In this document: positions 22,129 through 34,600 of the stretch, piece after piece
Numbering within the stretch: position 1 is the first letter of the stretch
How the letters are laid out: every line of letters begins with the position of its first letter
Assembly: GCF_037975245.1 (NCBI RefSeq)
Contig: NC_092569.1
Coordinates: 16,290,001-16,354,000 of the forward strand
Origin: Apostichopus japonicus
Lineage: Eukaryota; Echinodermata; Holothuroidea; Aspidochirotida; Stichopodidae
Length of the DNA stretch: 64,000 nt
Reading direction: 5' to 3'
The notes under the pieces: generated by a model
Told to the model about the DNA's origin: nothing
Seen by the model: only the letters and a program-made list of their open reading frames with translations
The model's database searches: none
Position numbers and translations under genes: made by a program

Positions 22129-25100
22129 GTTGTTAATCTTTATCACTGAAATGGCTGCTTGATTAAGTTTATGTAATTCCGGTTTTGGTGACACACATGC
22201 TTTTCTATAAAACCATTAGTAGTGAATTTTAAATTGGATAAATCCAATAAATGCATTTACTCATGGAAAAGTAAATCTACCATGATGGTTTTCAAAAAGC
22301 TTGAAATCCAAAATGAAAATTCAATTTTATACTTGTCATTTCTTTTCCCCCAATAATGTTAATATTCTTGCTAACTAGGAGAGGAAAACGAAAAACCTAT
22401 GACAAATATCTCTTACCCCCATTGCTTCTTTTGTTTCTGCCAGAATGTTCTCCTCCAACTTTCTAAAATAGAGATATAAAAATTGACATATGAAAGTCAA
22501 CAAATTCAATAAGATGACATTCCGAAAGGTTTAAAGGTCTCGCTTCTACATACTACTTACCGTCGAAATCATGTCACGCTGAGAAAATAGTTTTAAAACA
22601 TTTATAAGTTGCTGTTTATCTTCGGTTAAAGTCGGATATGTTGAAACCAGATATCGTTTTCTATGTCACTGTTATGTGACCTTAATTATTTCTATGATAG
22701 TGAGGCATTCAATTTGATCCCAGAGCTGGTGAAAAAAAGGTTTCTGTATTATTCATAATAAGATTTTATATTTCATTATTAAATGAAGTCAATTTTTGCA
22801 TCTCTCTGTTTTAGAATGTGTAAAAGTAAGTTGGCCTGACGTTTCGATCCTAGCAGGATCTTCTTCAGAGGCTAAACCAAATCCCCAGTACAGCCATCAT
22901 CGGTACTTTCGACGTCACTTCTCTGTACACTAACATCCCTCATGCTGAAGGTATCGCAGCCACGTGTGCAGCCCTGTCTAAGAAGGTCCACCCTTGTCCA
23001 CCCATCTCTGACATCAAAGCCCTCATGCAACAGGTTCTCACCAAAAACAACTTCACGTTCATGGACAAGCATTACCTTCAAAGACACGGGACAGCCATGG
23101 GAACCAGGATGGCTCCTTCCTATGCATGCCTGTTTATGTCTAGCCTTGAAGAACGCATGCTCAGTACGGCTCCCTGCCGTCCCCTTATCTGGTGGCGCTA
23201 CATTGATGACATCTTCTTCATTTGGACCAGTGATGAGGATAGCCTGCTCACCTTCATCAATCACATCAATTCTTTCCACAGCACCATCAAATTCACCTCT
23301 GATTACTCTCACCAACAGGTTAACTTTCTCGATGTGACTGTTCGCAAGGAACACGGTTCTCTCTCTACAGACTTATACACCAAGCCCACAGACACACACC
23401 AGTATCTCCATTCTTCAAGCTGCCATCCCCGTCACTGCAAGTCTGGAATTGCCTACAGTCAAGCACTTCGTCTTCGTCGCATTTGCTCTAACAATTCCTC
23501 TTTCATTCGCCATACAGATGCTTTGGAAAAACACCTTATTGCCAGGGGCCATAGTGCCAGAAGGGTGCGTGAAGCCATTCAGAGAGTCCGCTCCCTTTCC
23601 AGATCATCTACTTTGGCAGTGAAGGACAAAAAGGGACGAGATTGCGACAACAAGCTGCCCCTCGTTGTTACTTTCCACCCTAATCTTCCTCCCCTTCAGA
23701 AAATCACCTCTAACAACCACAACATTCTCCTCACTTCAGATAGACTCCAACGAGCCGTCCCTGAAAAACCCATCATCGCCTACAGACGACCACGCAACCT
23801 ACGAGACCTTCTTGTACGTGCTGCTGTTCCACCTCTAACTTCTAACCCCACACCCATTCAGCATGGTACCTTCAAATGTGATCGTACTTCGAGATGCATC
23901 GTCTGCAGCCACCACATTGTTGAATCCAATTCCATCACCAGCCACAGCATGCAACTCACACACAAGACTAAGGGTCACATCACTTGCACTACCACCAATG
24001 TCATCTATCTGATCTCTTGTAGAGTTTGCGGCATCCAGTATGTTGGCGAAACCAAAACCACCCTCAAGAAGCGATTCTATGGTCACAGATCCACAGTCAA
24101 CACCATGAAGACTGAGACCCCAGTTGGAGAACATTTTAACCTTCCCAACCATACCATTAACGACATGTCCCTACAGGGGATTGAATCCTTAGGTAGCCGT
24201 CCTGACCTAGTACGTATCAGCAGAGAGAGGCTCTGGATGCAACGCCTTCGTACCATTCAACCTCATGGGCTGAACATTCAGGAAGGACATGACTAACTTT
24301 CCTCTGTTCCCTACTCCTTCTCCCCTTTCTCCCTCCCCCCTTTCACTCTTCCTCTCACAGCTCTCTTCCCCTCCATTTTTCTTCACACCTTTCTGTCTTT
24401 GTCCCTCTCCAGTTTATTCCTTACCCTGTGCCTTTAATCCTCTCTTTGTCCCTCCACAGTTTATCTCCTTCCTCTCCTCTTCTCCTGTTGCTTTCTACTT
24501 ATAATCCCCTTTCATCCATCTCATTGTGTTCACCGTGCTCATTAACCTGTCTGTATTCTGTGCGTGTTTTTGTCCCCTCTGTTACTGTAACTTGTCATTT
24601 AGCCTCTGAAGAAGATCCTGCTAGGATCGAAACGTCAGGCCAACTTACTTTTACACATTCTATTACACAGGCTCTCTAGTGGATAAGCAGTTTGCTAACA
24701 GTTTTATTTCATTTTGTCTCTCTGTTTTACTTAGATATCAGCTCCTTTGTAGGAAACAATACGGGAAATCAAGGAACCCTTTAACAACACTCTATTCCAA
24801 CACTGTTGAACTATACATTCTATCATGTGTGTTAAGAACTTACTTTAAGTCGTGAGCTATTGTAATGAAAACAAAATGTGGTTCTGGTTCGATGATGTGG
24901 TCGATGTGTATTTACTTCTTGGCATGGTTGTGGTTGTTGGACGACAAACATTTTTCATAAATTTTAGCTATTCAGATAACAGAATAACTGAATAAACTAG
25001 CTCCATATTCAATGCCTAACTTGCCATGCTTCCCGCCATTTACAGGAAAACATGACACGCAATATAGGATTTTACTCATAAAAACTTATTATATTATATA

Positions 25101-26659
25101 GCTTATATAAAACACGTCTGAGTTTTCGCGACATTGAAGTAAGGAAGTAAGCAAATATGTTTCTTTCCCGTAGGAGAAAATAATAATATGGAACCATCAG
25201 CATTTTGAGATTAAATGAAATTTGTAGCTCGAAACTGAGAAAAGTACACATATTTTTTTCTGGACGCTGAGAAGTCTCAAGAAAAATAAAATAAAAAAAT
25301 ACGGATATGTTTTTGGTTAGTAAAACGGATAGACTGTAATGGTGCTTTGTTGAATGAACTACAGTTTAATAACATATTTTTGGATTTATGAAAATATTAC
25401 GAGTTGACTTTCAAACATGAAAAGGAGTTTTGAATGATCCTAGTACCTTTTTTGCAAATTTTTGGAAGCACAAGTTCAATGAATTGCCCACCTTAAACTT
25501 GAAATATATTTTACACTTGTCAGAACGCTTAGCGATTTATCGTAATATTCCTAACATAAAATTAATAGAGTAGGTATTCTCGCCTCTTTCCGTGCAGGGT
25601 TCTGGTTACTTAGCAACATTTTTTTATTATCACGTATCATATCTGCTTTCTGCGTTGGTAAATCAAGTGTAATGGCCCCTTCACTGTCTTCTTGACTTCT
25701 TAGTTTTAATTAAAGGAATAATCATTAGACATTTGAAATTATAGGATAATATTTCCTTGATGTAAAGAAAATAGTCGTTTGAATATTTCCAGCAGCTTAA
25801 GTTTTTTTTTATGATTTTTGAGTATTTATGATGTAAGTCATCTTTGCACCATTTTATCTAACTTACCTAATCCGTCAAATGAGGAAAATTGTTATCCTCA
25901 CCTAGTTCCTTTTTTGTTGTTTCAAGGCACTAAGTTATTATTGTACGTTAAGTAGTATATAGCAAGTCACCTTCCTTCATATCTACTCTTTTTTTTTTAA
26001 ATATTTGAATTGCAGAAAAGTGAATTTCGAGATTTGATTGTGCTGTAGCATTAAAGTACTGGCTTGGAACCTTACTACATTGGCTAAAAGGCATAATTTC
26101 AATTGATACTTTGTTAAGGAATCCAAAGTTAGTTCCTGACATATGATAATTATTTTAATTTATTTCCGTTGTCGATTGAGGTTTATTTGCTAAATTGAAG
26201 GTATAATTGCACCCGTTTGAGAGTCAAATCGTTGTGAATCTTAAATTGTTTATTAAAGTCATAAAGATCGAAATTCTTATCGTCGTTTACCCTTTTCCAA
26301 ATCAATCTCTATTTTATGATATTAAGTGAAATTTCAGATTTTGCTATTGCGTAAAGGAGAGAGTTCAATATGAGCACTCTAGAATATAATGTTATTACAT
26401 AGGTAGATCGAGTACAAAAGAACAAGATTGCAAAGATAGAAAATACATCATTTAAACACAAGATATGAGCATTGTAAAGAAAACTGGCACATTAATATTA
26501 AAAGTTCGAAAACTATTGAATTAGAAATCTCTTATCACACTTTAAAATACAAGTACAACTTGAAGTTGATAAAAGATAAACAAAACTTACGTTTTCTGCA
26601 TGAAAAGTTGGAAGTTGAGAGAAAAGTCCCAAAATACAAAATGTTAGGATGAACTGCAT
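19072..26659 (-). CDS. Fibrinogen-related secreted protein, gene B (five exons, 273 aa)
   Basis: The coding exons on the minus strand are 26591-26659, 22417-22462, 21363-21535, 20446-20716 and 19072-19334 (822 nt). All are GT-AG and in phase. Architecture matches gene A: signal peptide, linker with RNKR/S, then one fibrinogen domain with DND, AWW and a terminal EMKIRPV. It is the most divergent copy, for example H in VFQHRVDG, DWDEYRD, NANGDRYF and ETKNRL. Its pocket loop is YGTHCYDSYYDCN (13 residues). Intron 1 contains PLE2. A possible extra in-frame 18-nt exon (22561-22578; acceptor TTTTCTCAG, donor GTAAGT) would add RDMIST to the linker. The upstream palindrome is mutated and the conserved upstream block is absent, so its regulation may differ. 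It is expected to be a secreted lectin-like recognition protein. Confidence 0.87.
22095..22128. repeat. (TA)n microsatellite in gene B intron 2
   Basis: This is a TA tract of about 34 bp interrupted by one TACA. Confidence 0.85.
22812..22876 (-). repeat. PLE2 left inverted repeat (65 bp)
   Basis: It is the exact reverse complement of 24598-24662 and contains the hammerhead-like motif in inverted orientation (22834-22872). It abuts the truncated coding region. Confidence 0.92.
22878..24296 (+). CDS. Penelope-like reverse transcriptase with GIY-YIG endonuclease (5'-partial)
   Basis: The frame is open from the inverted repeat to the stop at 24296; the ATG at 23025 is internal. Motifs in order: TFDVTSLYTNIPH (RT motif A with catalytic Asp, from 22905), GTAMGTRMAPSYA (motif B), RYIDDIFFIW (motif C, two catalytic Asp), HSTIKFTSDY and VNFLDVTV, then a thumb-like SSSCHPRHC region. 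A Cys-rich CDRTSRCIVC linker follows, and then the GIY-YIG-type block NVIYLISC...QYVGET with R and H after it. The role is target-primed retrotransposition. All visible RT active-site Asp are present and there is no internal stop, but the N-terminal fingers are missing. The sequence is more GC-rich than the surrounding intron, which suggests a recent arrival. Confidence 0.88.
   Translation, partial: QIPSTAIIGTFDVTSLYTNIPHAEGIAATCAALSKKVHPCPPISDIKALMQQVLTKNNFTFMDKHYLQRHGTAMGTRMAPSYACLFMSSLEERMLSTAPCRPLIWWRYIDDIFFIWTSDEDSLLTFINHINSFHSTIKFTSDYSHQQVNFLDVTVRKEHGSLSTDLYTKPTDTHQYLHSSSCHPRHCKSGIAYSQALRLRRICSNNSSFIRHTDALEKHLIARGHSARRVREAIQRVRSLSRSSTLAVKDKKGRDCDNKLPLVVTFHPNLPPLQKITSNNHNILLTSDRLQRAVPEKPIIAYRRPRNLRDLLVRAAVPPLTSNPTPIQHGTFKCDRTSRCIVCSHHIVESNSITSHSMQLTHKTKGHITCTTTNVIYLISCRVCGIQYVGETKTTLKKRFYGHRSTVNTMKTETPVGEHFNLPNHTINDMSLQGIESLGSRPDLVRISRERLWMQRLRTIQPHGLNIQEGHD
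24598..24662 (+). repeat. PLE2 right inverted repeat (65 bp)
   Basis: This is a perfect 65-bp partner of 22812-22876. Confidence 0.92.
24602..24640 (+). ncRNA. Hammerhead-ribozyme-like motif in PLE2
   Basis: Stem I is GCCT (24602-24605) with AGGC (24637-24640). The core is CTGAAGA (24606-24612), followed by one extra A. Stem II is GATCCT/AGGATC with a GCT loop (24614-24628). GAAA (24629-24632) and CGTC follow, with cleavage expected after 24636. The spacing equals that of the PLE1 motif although the stem sequences differ, which is covariation. Self-cleavage is not shown. Confidence 0.6.
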
Positions 26660-29600
26660 CTTGACGATTTTTTTCTGGTCTTAACGATCACAAATCTCAA
26701 GAAGGAATCAAGTAAACTTTCTGGCAGCGAACCAGTTCAACCACTTTCTAAGCATATCATGAAAAGCTTGACGTGGTTGTTAAAACGTATCACCGAAGAG
26801 TTGACTAACCATTTTACTATAAACTAAATTACAATGCGAATCAAACTGTAAAAAAGACTATGGGATCTGATAAGCATCTCCACAAGCACGTGAAGAAAAT
26901 AAAAATACTGAAAGTAACTTTTTTGCCAAAACAGAATTCGCACATGCGATGGTACTTTTCAAGTTTCAGCGTACGTTTATATTATATAATTTACCTAACT
27001 TAACACTAAATAGTAATAAAAACGCCCCGTGTCTCATAGCGCAATGCCGTCTGATATGTCTGATCATGGATTATAGGATTATTTTACATGTTATATATGT
27101 ATACTACGTATGTCAGGTGCGCATGAAAGAAGCAGGCGCACTTTCGAATTCAAAATATAGGAAAACAAATTATTCAAGAACGACACATTTATCGTCAGTG
27201 TGTTAAACCTTTGTTTATTACTTTTATCACGAACATGCTGAGGCACCAACTTAATCTGAACTGTAACATTATACCGTTAATAGAGTCACCCACTTCGAAC
27301 ATTGTTTCTTTGCTTTTTCTTTGGTATATGAAAGAGGGCTCTCAAACATCTAGGTTTATAAATTAAAATGTCTCTACTACTTAGTCTAGCATGCAGACCA
27401 TTATGTCAGTTGCTCAGATGCAACATTAAACACAATAGAAAAACTAACTGTTACAATTTTAAGGGCTCCCATATATAGCTGGTTTACGGTGTATCTGGTT
27501 TTTTTGTATTTTGTGTGTGTCCAACAAATCATGTTGTATATCATTTACGGATACGCTGCTGTTTATATGAGGTAATAAAGAACATATGTTGGTTAAGTAC
27601 TTATAATTTATAAAATGATGCTGTAACAGTTACAATTTTCTATCAAAAGGCGCATTCCAAACAATCTACTATTCCTTTAAAGGCGAATATTTTGAAAACC
27701 GGCTAACTATGGAAACACCGGGAACACTCTTTTCTCCTGGTGAATAAGGTATTACGAATTAGATTCTGCCTAAAGCGATCCTTTAACGATAGTGAGATTG
27801 ACTTGAAGTATATTTTTTCTCGATTCTGCTTGCTTTATCAGTTAAAACTGGTAAAGGTGAGTACCTGTTAATCAGTTAAAACTGAATTGTGTTATAATTT
27901 ATTAACATGTCTTACATTTATGACTAGTTGCTAATGAGGACTTACAAACAGAAAATACTAAACACACAATCCTATGCATAAATATTAACTGGATAACCAG
28001 ACTACTTTAAAGGTTTTGCTAATAATTTCCTCCACATTTTAACAGTAAGTGGATGACACTTAAGTGCAAATCGCTCAAAATCTGCATGTTGAACCATCTT
28101 TAAAACGTCAGTTAGTAAGTTTTGCACAGTAGCATCTGCTGACAAGTCTAACATGTGTTACGGTGTTATAATATACTTCAGTTTATACTGAGTAATAGTT
28201 GCCTCTAATCAACAGTACAAACTGATCAAGAGTCCGTTGCCAAACTAAGACTACACTAGATCATCTGACTGTTTTGACCAAATAAAAGTTATTAGTTAAT
28301 AATAAGAGATTCCACTCAATGTTGGAAATTTAGCTGCCAAGACATTGTTTTTAAAGCTTACATTAATCACATGAAATGGTCTGCCGTAATGTCTACCGTA
28401 AAATTCGTCCACTGTGAGAATAGCTCATTTTTCTTTATGTGAAAGAGCATAATTAAAAATAGGGAGGATTGAAGGTGATATAAACCATTTTAGAAATTCT
28501 TGGTTAAGTGTTGATGATACTCCGAGCGAGCAGACGGAAGGGTTGGTCTCAGTTTGCTACAGTTGCTCCTCTTCTAGCTCATAATCTAAACGGTCATGAT
28601 ATGAAAATTTGCAAGTGCCATGGCAGACAAAGATGTCAGCTATCATGTGGTGGGTAGGATATGCCAGTTGAAATCTTCTATCTATCCTCTAGCAGGTCTT
28701 GAAAGTTCATTGGAGGGCGCTCTTCACAAACAGTACAAAACCTCAAGGCGATGCAAATGTAATTAAGAAAACGAAAGACTCTTCGATACTCATTTGAATC
28801 TCTGTAGATGAGCATTCAGTGCTTAAAATTGTGCAATTACTGTTTTTTGTATCAATGAGGTAAACATTACATTTTTATTAGCTTTTTGTGATGTTTAATT
28901 AGCAATTTCAAGAGTCGGTGCTCGGTGAAGGATCTTACACGTTGTTTTAAGGACAAGAAAGCAGATTTAAATAAGTATTCATCCTCTTTAGTGATATAAG
29001 TTGATTAATGAGATGTTTGCAACTCATGGTACATATTTTGAGTTCAGCATAGTCATAAAAGCATTATGCTTTCTTATTTAACTTTATATGTTGTTTCAAT
29101 TCAAACATAACAACATCCTCTTGTGTTTTTGTCTGTGATCATGGTACCAATATTATGTATCGGGACGAATTGAATACTTTAGAATAGAATATGTTAATAA
29201 GTTCACACGGTGATAGAACAATATCTTACTTTAAAAGATATTTTGGTGTATACGTTGTGGATTACGTTGAAAATTGGCGAGTACAGGAAAGAATGTTGGA
29301 CTGCCTTATCGAGTCGATTGAGTTTTAATGATAAATCGATGTCATCTATAGGACTACATGAGAAAGTAAGAAAATATTCCTGGCATGTACGGAACTGTAT
29401 TGCTTGTGAGTAATTGTGCACTATAACGTTAATTAGATCTATCGTAACATTCTATCGCTGACTCCAAAACAAGTAACTCGAATTTGTGCATGGCTACAGG
29501 ACGGGCCCCACACTTTTTTTCATTGTACTGAGTCGTGGTGGCTGGGGTGAAGGGGGGGGTGAGACCAATAAGTGAAATTGCGCAGGGCTGCGGTCCGGTG

Positions 29601-30864
29601 AGAAATTTGGTAAAAAGAACGGTGCTTAGATTTAAAATGTTGCTTTCGAAACTTTTGAAACAACTGCCAATGTTGTACTGCAGATACATGTTAAACATAT
29701 ATGCACAATAGTAATTTGTGTAATATTCTCTCTGCCAAAGGCGGGGGATGAGGGCGGGGGGGGGGGGATCAAATAAACCACTAACATTGCCAACATCAGA
29801 AGAATTGTACTCCAATCGTCATGGGAGGCTTTGGTTTTTGTAAATTTCTTTAACTTGGTGAAATGCGATTATTTGCAATACTAGCCATCATAACTACAAT
29901 GCGAACATGTCACTTTTAAAAGCTCGAAATCTTGATGGATTCATTTGCAAGCGTCCTTTGGTAGTCGAAAGCAACAACCTGGCTTGGGATTGGAAACCCA
30001 GTTCAAAACTCATATCGATTCTTCAGCCTCCTCGCAAAAGTTACGGAGTCACTCTTTTGCTGTTGTAAGACTCAGTTATAGAAAGAAACTCATGTCTACT
30101 GCAAATATTATTGTTAACTCACATAATTTCCTCATTCACGTACCCGATTGCACTACAGCCTTGTAAATGTTTCAACAATACTTTTCCGAGGACGTGCTGT
30201 GTTTATACGCTTTTCTTCGAAAGTAGGTGGAAATTGGTTTAATTTTGCCTAAGTTAGTTTCCCCAAAGTTTCAATCATATGTATCGATTAATGCATTTTG
30301 ACGCTCCTATTAAATATTAACCCTGTCGGATGATTGTGGTCGTTAAGGCGATCATCATGCCTTAGCTGATTATGGTTTACTGCAAGATTACGTGTCGTGA
30401 TCTATGATGCCTATTATTTCTAATTATGCCTTTATTGTGCATGCATTCGAGTTTTAATATTATTTTTCTTGAACATTAGATTTGAGAGGTTGAGGAGTGA
30501 AATATTGCTTCGAGGCAAAACCTGTAAAATGGAGTCATTGTGGATAAAGGTTTTTGGTTTTGTAGCTTCTATATTATGCGTTATTCTCGATTACTGTCGA
30601 TCTCATTTTGGTAAAGAAAACAATTCAATTTAAATAAAAAAACGCACGACAAAGCCACAATGGTTTCATAATGAAAAAAAAAACTTTAAGATGGACGAGT
30701 CTGGAAATAATTGTATTCATCTTCCTTTAATATTCATCATTCAATGTTATCAAAATTAAAAGGATTTGTTGTTACGTTAATAGTCGGATATTTCACAAGT
30801 CTAGCGTATATGACGATGATACAATGTTTAGTGATCATTCTAGTTGCTGTGAACGGTCGATGTA
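26660..30864. other. Spacer between gene B promoter and gene C 3' end
   Basis: About 27080-28430 and 29187-29540 match 1970-3400 and 3660-4000 upstream of gene 0. The stretch 28430-29186 is private to this copy, apart from a short segment near 28710-28830 that resembles 40665-40780 and 56390-56440. A G run lies at 29757-29768. The frames at 29429-29815 and 29945-30166 show no recognisable domain. No gene is supported. Confidence 0.55.
30726..30731 (-). terminator. Possible poly(A) signal of gene C (ATTAAA)
   Basis: ATTAAA lies about 134 nt downstream of the gene C stop, at the same relative position as in gene A. Confidence 0.3.
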
Positions 30865-31644
30865 TTACACTGGACGTATCTTCATTTCAGCGTATTTTAT
30901 GTTGCTACTACTCCCTGGAAGATTATACCAGAAGATACTCTTGTAATAAGTACTGCCGGATGTGTACAATCCGTTCAGGCTAGAACAATAATAACAATAA
31001 CAATAACTACCGTACCACCACGCTCCGTGACAATACTGGGCCAAGTTATAACTAGAGTGACGATCATTGTCGCGATTGAACGTCGTAAATGTCTGGTTCC
31101 TGTGATACGCCATCCTGTCGTATGCTGCGAAAGGAAAACAAAAATACGAGATGAAGTAGATTATAATTTGTTTACACGTTTGACTTAAAAACTGGATGCA
31201 TTATTATGACTTTTTTTGGATACAATTGTTAGAGATAATGAACAAGCTATACAATATAATATGAAAGAATTCTTCTAAAACGATATGTTGATAGTAACAT
31301 TGTTGTTCTCCAAAAAGTACCTGTGGTAATCAGATGTGATATCACAGCTGTCATTAATGTCTGATTTTCAGTAAATCCCCATTCTTTGATCAACTTGTAT
31401 TGACTTTGCATACCCCCAAGGTAAGTTATATACGATAGGGTGAAAAATCAAGCAAAACTTGTTGGTATGTTTTGTTTAGTGTACAGTAAAACTATGACAT
31501 CACACTTGTTTCCATCAAATTCATTTACTATAACAAGTCCCTAACAATTTCAGCTATTAATATATTGATAACTGTTGATGTAATTACTGTTAAATTTAAT
31601 GACAAAGCTTTCAACCATATGTTTCTGTTGTCATCGGTAGTTTC

Positions 31645-31693
<49 letters not shown>

Positions 31694-34600
31694 CATAAAT
31701 ATATATATATATATATTGTACATATATATATGTACACGTTTTTCTTATTTTGTTTTGTTTTGTGTTTTTTTTTAAACTTTCTTAAAGGGCCTTATTGCTA
31801 TGACTATATGAGAGCAGGGTACGAAATAGGAGAGGGTCAGTGATGGGATGAAATTTATTTAAAACAAGACTCGCTGTCAAGTTTACTTTTTGTGAGTTCA
31901 TTTCTGGGGCCCATCGTGTCATATTTTGGAATAATATTCCACTTCCCTATATCTCTACTTCTACTGGTTGACACTCAGATTGTACAAAAAAGAAAAGAAA
32001 GAAAATCACACGGGAAATGAATTTGACGAAGAATATTCTAGTTTTATAATCATATCTTAGATCGATTTTTCAAGTAACTATAAATCTTGTCATCTGCCTA
32101 TGCAGAGTTAACTACCTTTTTGTTGGAACACATTCAGGAATAATAGTAGTAATACTGCATGTGGGTTGCACGTTGCCAAATGTCACAATTTTACCAATAT
32201 GCCAAGTGTTTATTACTTGTAATTGCGTATTGATCTATATGTATCGTATTTATAGAAACACTGCATTAACCATATATTATATACTGCTGATGTTTAACTT
32301 CTAAATGAGGGTTATGCCTCAGAACAGCAGGGAAATACAAAGAGCAAACACATGACATATTAGATATACGTACCCGTAGTGCTGGAGCTATCGTATTCTC
32401 CAAGGCCAACTAAACGATACTTAGTCTTTTCATCGCTGATCCTAAACAGGTCGTACTTCGCAAAATAGGGATCTCCATTCACGTTGTTTAAATCAATTCG
32501 AAGCATGTAATCCTTTTGGTTAGTTAAGAGTGATATTTTATCGTTGCCAAGCCAAAATTCCTTATTGAGGAAACCAAAGCCATCTCGGTAATCATCCCAG
32601 TCTCTGTAAAATTCTACGGAACCGTCGACCCGGCGTTGGAAGACCTGGTTTAGTTTCAAAACAAAAACATGTCATATTTGGTTTGAAAATAATGAACAAT
32701 TTGTACGATGTACCTTTGATGGGTATGTTGTATCATGGGTTAGTGTTTTATGTTTCGTCTTACGTCGAACAGATACGGTAGCCTGTGCACTAGTTAGATT
32801 CTTCTTATTTAATGGAATACATTGGTATCATATCATTTTTGCCCATATTGCGAACAGTAATATGGCTATAGCAACATTTTGAGGTACCGAAAAATTCTCT
32901 CGCTGAAAGAGAAAACAATCATACTTAGGAATATTAATGTTTACTCGGGAAGTTATGTTAAGCGTTAGTAGAAATACATATCTACTATGGTGAATTTGAC
33001 AATAAGTAACCTTTTTAAATCAAATTGAAAAGAAAATAATAAAGAATGCATGTCTTGTCGAACGAATCATCGACTGTAACACACATAATCTTTGTAAAGA
33101 ATTTTTTTTTTACTGAACCAATGAAATATAAAATATCAACATACTACATAAGCACGCTGAATAGAAATTAATTAAGGGTAATATGATGTTATGTTCTTAC
33201 CGTCCAACCTCCTCCGTCAATTGAGTTATTACAGTAAACTTGAAAAGGTTCATTGGCTCCATCTGGCTTAATTAGATAAACTCCAGATTCAGAGGGACTC
33301 CCTTCACATTGGTCGTAAACTTCTTGACAATCTCGAGGATATTCTGGCTCTTGGTAGAAAAAGTAGGAAGAGTCTGTAGAAATGAAAGAAAAACTTTTTA
33401 AGTGAACTACCGAACTCGATGTCCCGTTTACCTGACTCTCGATTAAGGTGAAAATTACGGTTTGCAGAAGAAAATGTTTGTCAAAATAGTAAACATAAAT
33501 TTTCTATACATTTCTCTGCTTGAAAGAACACCATGGAAGTACACATTGTAAAATGGTAAAAAGAAACAACAAATATACAGAATAATCTTAAATGAAGTAA
33601 CAGAATCATACAAAAATCCTGATCAGTTCTGGTAACTATTTCTGTTTAATTTAAAACGACAAATGTTGGCTTCCTTTTCACCGCCGCGACAAACCTTAAA
33701 AAAAATCATAATTGTTAGTACTTTTCAGCCAAAGATTAAAGCGTGTTGCTTTTCGATTATTGGATTTTTGTTTTATTTAACAATATTACAAAATCCAAAG
33801 TACGCATTTCTGTGAAGAAAGAATTAACGGTGGCAGGTCTTAGTTTTTATATAATTACCACATCAAGAAACTTAAGTATTAATGCATATTAACCACAAAC
33901 ATGTGGAGACTACTAAAGCAGAAATCACCATTATTGTCAATTAAGATCATTAATAAGACTGATTAATTACGTTTCTGTAATACTGATGATACTGATGATG
34001 ATATTTTTTACAACCGGAATTGAATATTAAGTGAGATGAATACTATATATATGTTTATATTTACCGATGGTAGTCTCTATAATAATAAGTTACTAAAGGC
34101 ATCAAGCGCAAATTGAAAATGTAAATTAACTTAAATTCGTATCGAAATTTTAAATGCAGTTAACTCATTTTAAAAATACCGATCGATTCTAGTAGCTTTG
34201 CTAGTTTAAGATTAATCGACAAATGTTGGTCTTCGTCGCGAGAAACGTCAAAAGGCTCTCAGTTTTTAATTATAAGTTGTTTCCAGCCAGCTTTAAAAGC
34301 AGGTTAAGTTTTGTTTTACAGTATTTTTGTGTAACCAAATTAAATAATCCACAATACATCTTTATGTGAAGAAAGTATTTAAAACATATTAACCAGTCGA
34401 TGATGATATAATGTAGTAGGTATTGGTGCATATTTATTTACCACATCACGAAACGGAAGTATTACAACATATAAAACAAATTTATGTAAAAAAAAGAAAC
34501 AGAAATCACAATAATTGTGTATCAAAAACAATGATTTAAATGACGAATTACGTCAGATGAATCATATATATCGATGGGTACCTCTCAATTGAAAAAATGA

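Larger units (their letters stand above)
22814..24716 (+). mobile_element. PLE2: Penelope-like retroelement with inverted terminal repeats in gene B intron 1
   Basis: A 13-bp direct repeat, TCTCTCTGTTTTA (22801-22813 and 24717-24729), flanks the element and looks like the target duplication. Gene A has one related site at 11334-11347 with no insertion. Inside are a left inverted repeat, the RT/GIY-YIG frame truncated at the 5' end, a C/T-rich 3' UTR, the right inverted repeat, and a 54-bp tail ending CTAACAGTTTTATTTCATTTTG-like. The inverted 5' copy of a terminal segment is a known arrangement in Penelope-type elements. The element is antisense to gene B. Confidence 0.85.

Noticed and set aside
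22872-24152. Minus-strand open frames of 105 and 160 codons across PLE2
   Set aside because: They are antisense to the RT/GIY-YIG frame and have no domain.
24289-24679. Pro/Ser/Leu-rich frames after the PLE2 stop
   Set aside because: They come from the C/T-rich 3' UTR and run into the inverted repeat.
26949-27206. 85-codon plus-strand frame upstream of gene B
   Set aside because: The paralogous segment near 1970-2100 does not keep the frame.
31528-31843. Tyr/Ile-rich frames in gene C intron 4
   Set aside because: They are translations of the TA microsatellite.
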